From an uncultured Syntrophaceae bacterium (lineage in GTDB: Bacteria; Desulfobacterota; Syntrophia; Syntrophales; UBA2185), in NCBI GenBank assembly GCA_903893135.1, contig CAITLA010000237.1, positions 1 to 34,384 on the forward strand: a stretch of 34,384 bases of DNA, written 5' to 3'. The position numbers and the translations under genes are program-made. This document shows positions 25,801-33,729 of the stretch, piece after piece (positions within the stretch are counted from its first letter, which is position 1; each line of letters begins with the position of its first letter). The notes under the pieces were generated by a model, which worked only from the letters and a program-made list of their open reading frames with translations, had not been told where the DNA came from and did no database searches.

Positions 25801-26644
25801 CGCCTTTTCATTCACTAACGTGAATACCATATCCGATATAGTTCTTCTTCTCAAATATGCAGCCGGAAAACTGCCCCTTGAAGACTACTGGAGCGATTTC
25901 AAGAGTGAGGAGGGGCTGCCATCTCCGGTCGAGATGCTTGACATCTCTCTCGGCCACTCGATAGATGAGCTCTCCAGACCGATAGACGCCATCAGACATC
26001 AGGCGAAGACAGTGACGGTCGGAACAAGCAGGAAGGAACAGCCTCTCAGAGGTATTATTTTTGACATATTAAGACAACTTGAATTTTCGATCAAATCCAC
26101 TGTCACCAAGAATGTATTGACCATCGCAAGGATTCAGCCGTCCATTGCCGCGTTAAGCGGTTATACCCTCTATGACATTAATAATCTGGACGCTGAAGGA
26201 AATCCCGTGGATACTTCAACGATAACTGTTAAAAACAGAGGGGGCATCTCACTCACGATGAAATCGAGGACGGAAGGTTCGAGTAATCTCATGGGGACAA
26301 AAAGGACGATAGTCAGCACCGGCCACGTCTATATTGGCCGCGGAAAATCCGATGGCGCTTCCATTGTCGTTATTCCCCTTCTCGGGGATGGGAGAGGCGT
26401 AGGGAGCTTGCTTTTGATCCATGTGGAATTTAACGAATCACTTTCCGTGAAAGGAAAGAAAGAAGTCTTAGGCTACAAATTTAACGACATCCGCAATCTC
26501 GTTAACGAATATAATCTACCGTGGGATGACCGCTATCTGGAAAATATATCCACAGGTGTTCTCCTGGGCGAACCGGTGGAGGTTATTGCGGGTCAGATAA
26601 GAAAATCTCTGGGGGGAAACAGCGGCAACTCTCAGGCCAAGTAA
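22847..26644 (+). CDS. Giant GlmS-like glutaminase-SIS protein (glucosamine-6-phosphate synthase-like)
   Basis: The product is about 1265 aa, twice normal GlmS. Glutaminase motifs, numbered from this ATG: CGFAG at 46, RLEVRGRDSAG at 220, HTRWAS at 338, NGDIDNY at 393 and D420. SIS1 has QSGTTTDT at 685 and VASTKAF at 737. SIS2 keeps the isomerase residues equivalent to E. coli Lys485, Glu488 and His504 (K825, E828, H844). A tail QAKTVTV around K1054 matches the conserved GlmS C-terminus. Oddities: the nucleophile Cys is not N-terminal, about 170 extra residues split the glutaminase after it, about 110 more separate SIS2 from the tail, and about 205 follow the tail. ATGs at 22736 (inside the preceding gene) and 22892 are alternative starts. 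It probably makes glucosamine-6-phosphate or a related amino sugar. Confidence 0.85.
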   Translation: MQILRQWYAEIISYLMKWKIYVGVDVYSTPEYSIVFFPLIPDVVCCGFAGILAIKGIGKREEGNLIKKLAQLFRNIKKNDMKALSTGSVRPGQYLGGDRYLKEMEKTLFQLKTGVAYQEIYFKPLTAGQLSDITEEMKAFFLDEEKCLEENAGNFPTEETETINSRHILMKDIIWGLEKDVLENIEKIRGLSGAGSVNEISPESFIKYKKINFLLNCLDRLEVRGRDSAGIQISFRLPDTASFENILSALKEKGLYDDYSTRIRAGDLINGSICLSPAVPSKGSPRGKGIDLAFVYKTSSIIGELGQNVRDLRKFISHDKVFYELSREETEFETSISHTRWASVGSITEENCHPINNFTMNRNSGHEDAAWPEIVKNYPFYGEGSWFINVILNGDIDNYQSLRNAIEKGEDLIASHITTDTKIIPLQIEKHLSAGHDLAEAFRLAVNAFEGSHAIAMTSNTEPGKVFLALKGSGQSIYVGLAPEEYIFSSELYGLVEGTPFFLKMDGERPSSADDPEASGQIFILEQNSQGGLSGIRTLFYDGTSLSIGNDSVQKAEITTRDIDRGNFPHYFLKEISEATLSVRKTLRGKYRISKKENGRYSVTFNLGRDIIPEKWRQALTRGEIKRIIVIGHGTAAVAGEAVADGMNRYLKGTHIKIDAKVASELSGFFLEDDLKDTLVIPITQSGTTTDTNRAVAMAVERGATVIAIVNRRQSDITGKANGVFYTSDGRDIEMSVASTKAFYSQVVAGHVLALCLAQLLKNVSDDFIADELHNLEQAPNLMNRVIEKKGQIKQSVELLAKKRRYWAVVGDGPNKAAADEIRIKLSELCYKTISSDFIENKKHIDLSAEPLIIVCAAGSPETVTGDIIKDVAIFKAHRAGVVVFADEGEGRFDGVADAVVEVPRAAMPMPVILNTLAGHLWGYYAACSINEDAIFLREFRSHLDYIMAEHEKRNYSIYERLADRNYRKLVRDFSTEFNQKRTDGAFSFTNVNTISDIVLLLKYAAGKLPLEDYWSDFKSEEGLPSPVEMLDISLGHSIDELSRPIDAIRHQAKTVTVGTSRKEQPLRGIIFDILRQLEFSIKSTVTKNVLTIARIQPSIAALSGYTLYDINNLDAEGNPVDTSTITVKNRGGISLTMKSRTEGSSNLMGTKRTIVSTGHVYIGRGKSDGASIVVIPLLGDGRGVGSLLLIHVEFNESLSVKGKKEVLGYKFNDIRNLVNEYNLPWDDRYLENISTGVLLGEPVEVIAGQIRKSLGGNSGNSQAK

Positions 26645-26659
26645 ATTTCAGGAGCAATC

Positions 26660-28264
26660 ATGAAGACAAAATTTATTTTTGTAACCGGTGGCGTTCTCTC
26701 TTCCCTTGGCAAAGGTTTGGCTGCTGCTTCTATTGGCGCCCTTCTTGAATGCCGGGGTCTCAGGGTAACCAATCAAAAGCTGGATCCATATATCAATGTC
26801 GATCCCGGCACCCTTAGTCCATTCCAGCATGGCGAGGTTTTTGTGACGGACGATGGCGCGGAAACAGACCTTGACTTAGGCCACTATGAGCGATTTACCT
26901 CGACCCGCATGGCGAAGTGCAACAACCTTACGTCGGGTCAGGTATATTTTTCGGTAATTACAAAGGAAAGGAAGGGGGAATATCTGGGGAAGACCGTGCA
27001 GGTTATTCCCCATGTTACCGATGAAATCAAAGATTATATCAAGAGCTGCGCCGCCGGGTTCGACGTCGCGATCGTGGAGATCGGTGGAACCGTCGGAGAC
27101 ATTGAGGGCCAGCCCTTTCTGGAGGCAATCAGACAATTCCGCAATGAGTCCGGAAAACAAAACGCCATATTTATACACCTGACATGGGTCCCCTTCATAA
27201 AGACCGCCGGGGAGGTTAAGACAAAACCGACGCAGCACAGTGTGAAGGCCCTCCGTGAAATCGGTATTCAACCGGATATTCTGTTATGCCGCACGGAAGA
27301 TTTTCTCTCTGAAGACATCAAGGCCAAGATAGCTCTTTTCTGTAATGTGGAAGTTTCATCCGTATTTACGGCAAAGGATGTGCAGTGCATCTATGAAGTG
27401 CCAATCGTTTTTCACAAGGAAGGGGTGGACAATAAAATTGTCGACCTCTTAAACATCTGGACTGGCAGGCCGCATCTGGAGGCATGGGAGGATGTGGCAG
27501 ACAAGATTAAGAATCCTCCCCACGAAGTGTGTATCGCCATAGTGGGCAAATATGTGAATTTGACGGATTCCTACAAGAGCCTCAATGAAGCATTAGTGCA
27601 TGGAGGCATCGCAAACAACTGCCGGGTAAACCTGCGTTTTGTCGATTCGGAAAAGATCGAAAAAGAAGGTATTGGTAATCTTCTTGACGACGCTGATGGC
27701 GTACTTGTGCCCGGAGGATTCGGAGAGAGGGGCATTGAGGGAATGATCACTGCCATTCAATTTGCCCGTGAGAACAAGATTCCGTATTTCGGCATCTGCC
27801 TGGGCATGCAGCTCGCCGTCGTGGAATTCGCCCGGCACGTATGCAGACTCGAAAGGGCAAACAGTTCCGAATTTGACAAGGAAACGGCGTATCCGGTAAT
27901 CGATTATCTGCCCGAGCAGAGAGACATCAAGGAGATGGGCGCAACAATGAGGCTGGGGGCCTACACCTGCCTCTTAGAGGCCGGGTCTTTCGCACTTGAT
28001 GCTTACGATGTCAGTGAAATCAGTGAAAGACACAGGCACCGTTACGAAGTGAACAACAGCTTCAGAGATATCCTTGTGGAGAAGGGGCTCTCCATTACAG
28101 GCACCTCGCCTGATCGCCGTCTTGTCGAGATTGTTGAGATCAAAGACCACCCGTGGTTTCTGGGATGTCAGTTTCATCCAGAATTCAAGTCGCGGCCTAC
28201 GAGCCCCCATCCGCTCTTCAGTAGATTTATCGGTGCGGCATTGAAGGGACATCTGCAGAAATAG
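26660..28264 (+). CDS. pyrG: CTP synthase
   Basis: CTP synthase aminates UTP to CTP with glutamine and ATP. The 534-aa product has the N-terminal synthase domain ([38 protein letters not shown]) and a C-terminal glutaminase domain with the nucleophile in [17 protein letters not shown] and a late [15 protein letters not shown]. Length and motifs are normal. An AGGAG ribosome site is 5 nt upstream. It begins 16 bp after the GlmS-like gene, which argues for one transcript serving nucleotide and nucleotide-sugar supply. Confidence 0.98.
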   Translation: MKTKFIFVTGGVLSSLGKGLAAASIGALLECRGLRVTNQKLDPYINVDPGTLSPFQHGEVFVTDDGAETDLDLGHYERFTSTRMAKCNNLTSGQVYFSVITKERKGEYLGKTVQVIPHVTDEIKDYIKSCAAGFDVAIVEIGGTVGDIEGQPFLEAIRQFRNESGKQNAIFIHLTWVPFIKTAGEVKTKPTQHSVKALREIGIQPDILLCRTEDFLSEDIKAKIALFCNVEVSSVFTAKDVQCIYEVPIVFHKEGVDNKIVDLLNIWTGRPHLEAWEDVADKIKNPPHEVCIAIVGKYVNLTDSYKSLNEALVHGGIANNCRVNLRFVDSEKIEKEGIGNLLDDADGVLVPGGFGERGIEGMITAIQFARENKIPYFGICLGMQLAVVEFARHVCRLERANSSEFDKETAYPVIDYLPEQRDIKEMGATMRLGAYTCLLEAGSFALDAYDVSEISERHRHRYEVNNSFRDILVEKGLSITGTSPDRRLVEIVEIKDHPWFLGCQFHPEFKSRPTSPHPLFSRFIGAALKGHLQK

Positions 28265-28292
28265 AAACTTCTCAAAATTTTTATTCCAAGTC

Positions 28293-28328
28293 ATTGCGAA
28301 GAAGATAGTTCTCTATCGTAATCGCAAT
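28293..28328. repeat. Imperfect palindrome (REP-like)
   Basis: The arms ATTGCGA (28293-28299) and TCGCAAT (28322-28328) pair, then a 4/4 internal loop, then GATAG (28304-28308) with CTATC (28313-28317) around a TTCT loop. The whole is a symmetric 36-bp hairpin. It begins with the TCATTGCGA start shared by the dispersed repeats elsewhere in the window. It lies 29 bp past the pyrG stop and has no T-tract, so it is a processing or repeat element rather than a standard terminator. Confidence 0.65.
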
Positions 28329-28356
28329 GTAGAGCAAACCTCCACGTCTGCCTGTC

Positions 28357-28390
28357 ATTGTTTCCTTCCGAAACGGTCTCGTGAAACAAT
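28357..28390. repeat. Second palindrome after pyrG
   Basis: The perfect 8-bp arms ATTGTTTC (28357-28364) and GAAACAAT (28383-28390) enclose an 18-base loop that contains a small CCG-AAA-CGG inner stem. It follows the palindrome at 28293-28328 by 28 bp. It could be an operator for the porin gene or an RNA hairpin; sequence alone does not decide. Confidence 0.5.
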
Positions 28391-28620
28391 TAAATAGGGA
28401 CCGTCGTATCCTGCAAGCCACCTCCATTTCGTTTAAATACAATTTCGTTATCACTCCATAGAAAAATCACATTCTTGTTTCTTTGTCGCGATTTCAACCA
28501 ACAGTGAGAGAAGACAAATAGTCCGCATATCCAATGGATTGTAGATGTAAACGCACTTCTTTGCATCTGGCATATATCTTGAGTTACAAAACTTCGAAAA
28601 TCAGATCAGGAGGAATTGTG

Positions 28621-29553
28621 ATGAAAAGATATATCTTCGTGAGAAATGCTTTTTTAAGTGTGATTGTGACTCTGCTCTTACTGACAGTGGGTGTGGCCTC
28701 CATTTTGGCTGAGGAGCAGAAACCCGCGGCAACTCCTGCCCCTGCAGCAGCAGCGGCTGCGCCTGCGGAAGATAAACCCACCGGTTCATTATCCATTTCC
28801 GGTTTGTCAAAATATGTATGGCGGGGATATGAAAACACCAAAAACAGCGTTGTAGTTCAACCTTCCCTGACAGTTGGTTACAAAGGGTTTAGCGCCAATA
28901 TATGGGGAAACATTGATACAAAGCCCTACTCGACAACAGACGCCAGTTATTCCAGCACCTGGACGGAAACGGATCTTGCTCTCTCTTATACCAAGACGTT
29001 TGGTATTTTAAACGCCGGTCTTGGTTACATCTATTATGGCTTGCAGGCTCCGAATGCCGGCGCTATAAAACCTCTTGATGCACAGGAAATATTTTTCACC
29101 TTAGGTCTTAATACGCTCCTGACGCCGACTTTGACTGCCTATAAGGAAATCGATCATTATCACCAGTATTATTTCCTGTTGGGGATTTCCCATACTTTTG
29201 AATTCAACAAAACCATTTCTCTACAATTGAGTGCATCCGCCAGTTATCTCCTCAGCGACTATGCCGATGCGACCCTCTATGGCGTCAATGCATCGTATGG
29301 CGGGTATCCAAAGTTTGATAACAATTATCAGGCGACAAACGACAAATTCAGTAATTTCCACGATGGTGTGATCACGGCGAGCCTTCCCATCAATGTGGCA
29401 AAATATCTAACCGTAGCCCCAACAGTATCCTACTCCTTCCCCCTATCAAGCGATGCAAAAAATGAGATTAAGGCTCGTGGCAAATTGACTAATCCGGCCG
29501 ATAACGACAGCAGTTACGTTTACGGCGGGCTGACTGTTACCTTAAGCTTCTGA
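28621..29553 (+). CDS. Outer-membrane beta-barrel protein, TorF-like porin
   Basis: The 310-aa product has a signal peptide (SVIVTLLLLTVGVASILAEE), an Ala/Pro linker (TPAPAAAAAAPAED), then alternating beta strands and a terminal Phe (YGGLTVTLSF), as in outer-membrane barrels. The opening SGLSKYVWRGYENTKNSVVV matches the gcw_chp/TorF putative porin family, whose members carry a similar S-x-Y-x-WRG segment. The ATG at 28621 is 5 nt past AGGAGG. The solute is unknown. It converges with the TPR-CHAT gene. Confidence 0.82.
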   Translation: MKRYIFVRNAFLSVIVTLLLLTVGVASILAEEQKPAATPAPAAAAAAPAEDKPTGSLSISGLSKYVWRGYENTKNSVVVQPSLTVGYKGFSANIWGNIDTKPYSTTDASYSSTWTETDLALSYTKTFGILNAGLGYIYYGLQAPNAGAIKPLDAQEIFFTLGLNTLLTPTLTAYKEIDHYHQYYFLLGISHTFEFNKTISLQLSASASYLLSDYADATLYGVNASYGGYPKFDNNYQATNDKFSNFHDGVITASLPINVAKYLTVAPTVSYSFPLSSDAKNEIKARGKLTNPADNDSSYVYGGLTVTLSF

Positions 29554-29841
29554 TACATCCACCGTCGCAGTCATCCATAACCCCCTCTCCCTTCGGGGTA
29601 TGTTTTCCCTTTCATGCCCTGATGCACAGCGATGGGCAAGACAAATGAGTTTTTTCATGGTGAGGGAAAATAGGAATAATTTTCCAGAAGAAAATAAAGA
29701 ACCATTTACGGTCTAATTTAAATCCAAGCGCTTCAGCACTTATAACACCTACTACTAAATAGTATCATTTAGCAACAAATTTGAGGATTTCTGATTGTAA
29801 CAAACGGACTTCCATAGAGGAAGCACAGGGTATGTCCATAG
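29554..29841. other. Convergent intergenic region with small hairpins
   Basis: This gap separates the stops of the porin and TPR-CHAT genes. It contains CCCC...GGGG at 29581-29598, TGCCC/GGGCA at 29615-29638 and GGAAAAT/ATTTTCC at 29665-29685. None is followed by a clean T-tract, so none is called as an intrinsic terminator, though one or more could serve to end transcription. Confidence 0.35.
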
Positions 29842-32800
29842 TTAACTACCACTGCCAGGATCACCCATCAGGACAAACGGTGCCCAAAACAGGGGATGGG
29901 CATAGCTGGCGACGATTTTACCTGTGGTCTGTTCTTGCAGAGTCTCGCTGTCGATCAGATTCAACATGGATTTCCTTAGTGCCTGTGAGCGGGTTAATCT
30001 ATTGTCACGGACCTCGAGTTCGAAAAGCCTCGTGATCAACTTCCTGGCTGATGTTGTTTCGACGGGATACATACTGGCCAGGATTGCTCGGCTGCCGGCA
30101 TAGAAAAAGGCCTGACCGAGTCCCGAAAGGGCTTCCGCGCCAGCACCGCTCGCGGCTCCCGTGTTACACGCCGAAAGAACGATCCAATCGGCATTCATTT
30201 TCAACTTCATGATTTCTGTCATCGTCAACAACCCATCCTCCTTATCTCCTGTGACAGAAGGCGAGGACAGTGCCAGGGCCGGCTGATCCAAACCATCCAC
30301 GTCACCGGGAACCAGGGCATGTGTAGCGAAGACAATGACCTTCCGGTCCGACAGGATCATTATTTTAATCTGATGTTTGGAAGCTTGCTCTCGTAAAAAA
30401 ACATCTTTGGTCAGATCGGCATTCAATACGCGGGCTACGTTTCTGATCTCTTCTGCTGTGTCGCGCAGACGGTTCAGATTTTCAGTTTGAATTGAGGTGA
30501 TCTTCTGATTATCAAGGGTTCCCTTCGGGGTGATACGGATACCCCTGACCTGAACACGATCTGCCGTTATGTAATTCGCAGAACCCCCTTCTTGAATTTT
30601 ACGTTCTTTATCCCCGCTCTGTTCTGTTTTCAGCAACGCCAGTTGTTCCCGGTTAAAGAGGGGATCGCCGAATCCCAGAAATGCCTTACGTCCAGGATCA
30701 CCGGGCGGAAGCGTCCTCAGATTAACAAGCGCCGACACGGAAGGCTCCATGGTAATAGAAAACTTGCGGATCAACCAGGGTGTCTGCCGGTAACGGGAAA
30801 ACAGTTCTCCTCGATCGCCGGCAAGTTGAAATGGAGCTGTCGGTAGAATAGCAAAGGGAATCTGATCAAGGGGGCTGTTGGTAATAATGAAAAGATCTGT
30901 GGCATCATTCAATGCCGACTCCACCGGGGAAAACAATTTAGTATAAAGATCATACGCCAGAGAGACATTAAAATCGGGTATATCTCCCAGCGTCTCCGGC
31001 TTCGGGTCAAGTGATTTTCTCAGTTTAGCCACAATGGGAATAAGAACGTCTCTGCCTATGGCAGCGGCGGCAAATATTGCGTCTCCTTTAGACGGAATGG
31101 CCCAAACAAAGGTCTGATCTTTCGTTGTATAAAGGGACAGGAGAACTTCCCCAGGCCGCAGGAAACCCTGGATGTAAGGAATGCTGCGCGGTGCTGGATT
31201 GACAAAATCGGCATATCTGGGGAAGCGTTTTTTTGTTTCTGCCAAAAAGGAGTCCCGTGCACGGCGCAGATTTTCAATATTAAGTTGGAGGTTCTGGACG
31301 GCTTTTGGATCATGTTCACCGGCCGGAGCCGCCAGAAGATCAAGTACCGTGTTTTCCATCACAACGAGCTGCCGGTCTGCGTCCTGTTCTTTCCGAACCA
31401 GATCCGCCAGTTGTGGCTCAGTAACGGCGGCACGGGCGCTGCTTGCCACGAGAGCGCCCTGGACGCTCCTGCTTCTATTTGCTTCTGCCAGCTTGAATGA
31501 TGTCCCCACCGTATCGATCCCAAGTTCTTTTTCGATGGAAGTACCCTTAATTTTCACCAACAGACCGATATAGTCATCAATAATGGTTCGCCGCAGTTTC
31601 TTGCGATGGGCAAATTCTCCTTCTTCAGCCCGTGATTGCATAAGTATGTCCGTCGCGGTGGAGAGGTCCTGAACTGCTTCACGAAGGTGATTCAAGTGTT
31701 CCTGGGCCATGCCTCTGAGTGCCAGCATCTCAGCCGTCCGTTCGTGCTTTTCGCCAAATCGTTTTCGAGAATTCTCATAGTTCTGCGACGCGAGTCTCAA
31801 CGCTTCATCATAACGGCCAGTCATGAGCATGGATAAGATCATCATTGAATTCTGCGTAAAAGACCTTTCATAGAGGAACTTATTCTCCTTCATGCCGGTT
31901 CTGGCCAGATCGTACTGTATCATCGCGCCGGTGTAATCTTCCTTTGCTGCCAAGATATCTCCTTTTGTGACCCTGGCAAGGCCCATAATATAGGAATCGG
32001 CAGATGTCCCGGCAGCCTCAAGAATACGGATGGCGGCATCGGACAACCTCTCCGCCTCTTCCAGACGACCTTGTGCCTGTAAAATGCGGGTAAGCAATAT
32101 GATCGCTTGGCCGAGCAGCGCCGATTCTTTTCCGGCATGCGCCAATGAGGCCATCAGTATCTTTCTGGACTCTACCTCCGCCTCCATCAGGCGCTGTTGA
32201 TTCAATAAATTCCGTGCATGCATCATATCTAGAGAGATTAGAAATAACGGGTAATTTTCCATGAGCACACGCCCAGGCCCTAATCCGAGACTGTTGATGT
32301 TTCGATACTGGACCTCGGCCGCAGCGTAACTTCCCTGTGCCTCCAGAATATTGGCATCCATGAGCATCGGATGTAGATTACACCAGAATCGTGCTTCCGA
32401 ATCTAAGCTGGTAATATAACTGCGGCAAACAAACTCAGAACTTCGCTTGGCGCTTTTCGCAGATTCCAGATCACCGACCATGGCGTAGACATGGACCAGG
32501 ATAGCGTTTGCAAGAAGGCTGCTGTATCGAGCGCCAGATGATGAGATAAATGGCGGATACTTCGAACTTTCTTTATATAATTCAATTGCTTTTTGAAAAT
32601 TACCATAAATGCTTTCTATTGCACCGAGACGGCCCTTAATGAATCCGTCGGAATCGTCCATAATACCATAAGACAAAGCTTTCTGTAGATCATTCCTTGC
32701 CTGAATATAGCGACCCAGTTCAAATGCGGCCTCCCCGCGGTCCCGGTAAAATCCTTTCAGTGTTCTTGTATTCTTTGTGTCAAGCGTGGTTGCATCGGTC

Positions 32801-33030
32801 TGTGCCTTGAATTTCTCCGTGATCCGGGTCTCGAACTGACCAGGCTGATCCAGAACGGACAGAATGTCGTCAATCCTGCGGGGTGGCGGGGTGAAGGCTG
32901 GTGATTCCGCCATTGAGATGGAAATCTTTTTCGCTTCCTCCAGAGACATTTTTGTTGCGCAGCCCGGAAAGAAGATCAGTGTTAGAAGGGCAAAAATGAA
33001 AAAGTTCAACTCATTTTTGCTTATAGTCAT
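29842..33030 (-). CDS. TPR-CHAT lipoprotein (caspase-like peptidase fold)
   Basis: The 1062-aa product starts with a lipoprotein-type signal (FFIFALLTLIFFPGC, lipid Cys about 24). Residues about 80-480 are helical TPR-like repeats (for example AAFELGRYIQARNDLQKAL and ILQAQGRLEEAERLSDAAIR). The C-terminal third is a CHAT domain with both expected catalytic residues: His904 in VIVFATHALVPGD and Cys955 in DWIVLSACNTGA, followed by GLGQAFFYAGSRAILASMYP and AHPLFWAPFVLMGDPG. The start has AGGAGG 7 nt upstream. CHAT proteins are clan CD peptidases related to caspases; some act in defence with TPR sensors, many have unknown targets. Export to the envelope is inferred from the signal and fits the presence of LolA. 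No gasdermin or other recognised CHAT substrate lies nearby. Confidence 0.9.
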   Translation of the reverse strand: MTISKNELNFFIFALLTLIFFPGCATKMSLEEAKKISISMAESPAFTPPPRRIDDILSVLDQPGQFETRITEKFKAQTDATTLDTKNTRTLKGFYRDRGEAAFELGRYIQARNDLQKALSYGIMDDSDGFIKGRLGAIESIYGNFQKAIELYKESSKYPPFISSSGARYSSLLANAILVHVYAMVGDLESAKSAKRSSEFVCRSYITSLDSEARFWCNLHPMLMDANILEAQGSYAAAEVQYRNINSLGLGPGRVLMENYPLFLISLDMMHARNLLNQQRLMEAEVESRKILMASLAHAGKESALLGQAIILLTRILQAQGRLEEAERLSDAAIRILEAAGTSADSYIMGLARVTKGDILAAKEDYTGAMIQYDLARTGMKENKFLYERSFTQNSMMILSMLMTGRYDEALRLASQNYENSRKRFGEKHERTAEMLALRGMAQEHLNHLREAVQDLSTATDILMQSRAEEGEFAHRKKLRRTIIDDYIGLLVKIKGTSIEKELGIDTVGTSFKLAEANRSRSVQGALVASSARAAVTEPQLADLVRKEQDADRQLVVMENTVLDLLAAPAGEHDPKAVQNLQLNIENLRRARDSFLAETKKRFPRYADFVNPAPRSIPYIQGFLRPGEVLLSLYTTKDQTFVWAIPSKGDAIFAAAAIGRDVLIPIVAKLRKSLDPKPETLGDIPDFNVSLAYDLYTKLFSPVESALNDATDLFIITNSPLDQIPFAILPTAPFQLAGDRGELFSRYRQTPWLIRKFSITMEPSVSALVNLRTLPPGDPGRKAFLGFGDPLFNREQLALLKTEQSGDKERKIQEGGSANYITADRVQVRGIRITPKGTLDNQKITSIQTENLNRLRDTAEEIRNVARVLNADLTKDVFLREQASKHQIKIMILSDRKVIVFATHALVPGDVDGLDQPALALSSPSVTGDKEDGLLTMTEIMKLKMNADWIVLSACNTGAASGAGAEALSGLGQAFFYAGSRAILASMYPVETTSARKLITRLFELEVRDNRLTRSQALRKSMLNLIDSETLQEQTTGKIVASYAHPLFWAPFVLMGDPGSGS

Positions 33031-33426
33031 TTGTGATCCTCCTATGAGATTTTTTGATCTTTACCCTGAAAAATTCTGTTGGCTCTATCAATCATTATTA
33101 ATGTTATCACATTTTAAATCGAAGTTCCGCTTTAATATACTATACATCATTGCAGATTATTTTCTGGTGGAACGTATTTTGTTTATTTACAATTGAAATC
33201 TTGTATCGACGAGCGAAATTGGAAAAACAACATTACAGGAAGTTGTCAATAAAAAAAGTTCCATTAAAAATTTTCAAGATCGCCATCCGCCGGAATCGCT
33301 GTCTACATCTACTAATGTTCAGCAGTGGATCAATATTAGAACTGAGGATAGAGCGGGTCGGGCAAAACTGGACAGGTGCATAAGTGAGGAAGTTGCTCTA
33401 TAATGACCCCCCTGGAGGATCAGTAT
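33031..33426. other. AT-rich gap and IS left flank
   Basis: No gene is supported. The left side carries the TPR-CHAT ribosome site and presumably its promoter. The right side, from roughly 33340, is probably the left end of the IS3-family element: a perfect TATAAT at 33399-33404 and a GGAGG at 33414-33418 precede its first gene. A 77-codon frame at 33150-33383 has no protein-like features. The exact IS boundary cannot be set because the other end is outside the window. Confidence 0.45.
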
Positions 33427-33729
33427 ATGAGCAAAAGACCAAGACGGAATCATTCACCGGCATTCAAGGCCAAGGTGGCGTTGGACGCCCAGATGGGTGA
33501 CCAGACGATCGTTGAGCTTGCCGAGCGTTACCAGGTACATCCCAACCAGATTACAGAGTGGAAGAAGCAGCTTCTGGCGCATGCGGAGGAAGTATTCAGC
33601 AAGGATAGGAAACCCGATCAAGGGCCAACCGTCAAAGATCTTCATGCCAAGATTGGTCAACTGTCGATGGAGAACGATTTTTTGGCAAGTGCGCTCGGTC
33701 GCATAGGCGATGCGAGCGCAAAGAAATGA
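33427..33729 (+). CDS. IS3-family transposase OrfA
   Basis: The 100-aa product is a helix-turn-helix protein (HSPAFKAKVALDAQMGDQTI, LAERYQVHPNQITEWKKQLL) followed by a leucine-zipper-like segment (KDLHAKIGQLSMENDFLASA), the usual OrfA layout. The ATG at 33427 is 8 nt past GGAGG; an ATG at 33403 lies before that site and is less likely. Its stop overlaps the orfB start (ATGA at 33726-33729). In IS3 elements a programmed -1 frameshift joins OrfA to OrfB into the active transposase; the overlap fits this but the slippery site was not identified. Confidence 0.9.
   Translation: MSKRPRRNHSPAFKAKVALDAQMGDQTIVELAERYQVHPNQITEWKKQLLAHAEEVFSKDRKPDQGPTVKDLHAKIGQLSMENDFLASALGRIGDASAKK

Larger units (their letters stand above)
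28265..28620. other. Intergenic region with two palindromes
   Basis: No gene is supported between pyrG and the porin gene. The left part holds two imperfect palindromes (28293-28328 and 28357-28390). The right part should contain the porin promoter, which I cannot fix with confidence, and ends with a strong AGGAGG ribosome site at 28610-28615. An in-frame extension of the porin gene back to 28534 is possible but would destroy the signal peptide start. Confidence 0.5.

Noticed and set aside
29581-29685. Intrinsic terminator for the porin or TPR-CHAT gene
   Set aside because: The three small hairpins have weak stems or no T-tract directly after them on either strand.
33150-33383. 77-codon frame between the TPR-CHAT gene and the IS
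   Set aside because: No ribosome site, low-complexity basic and hydrophobic composition, and it runs into the likely IS left end.
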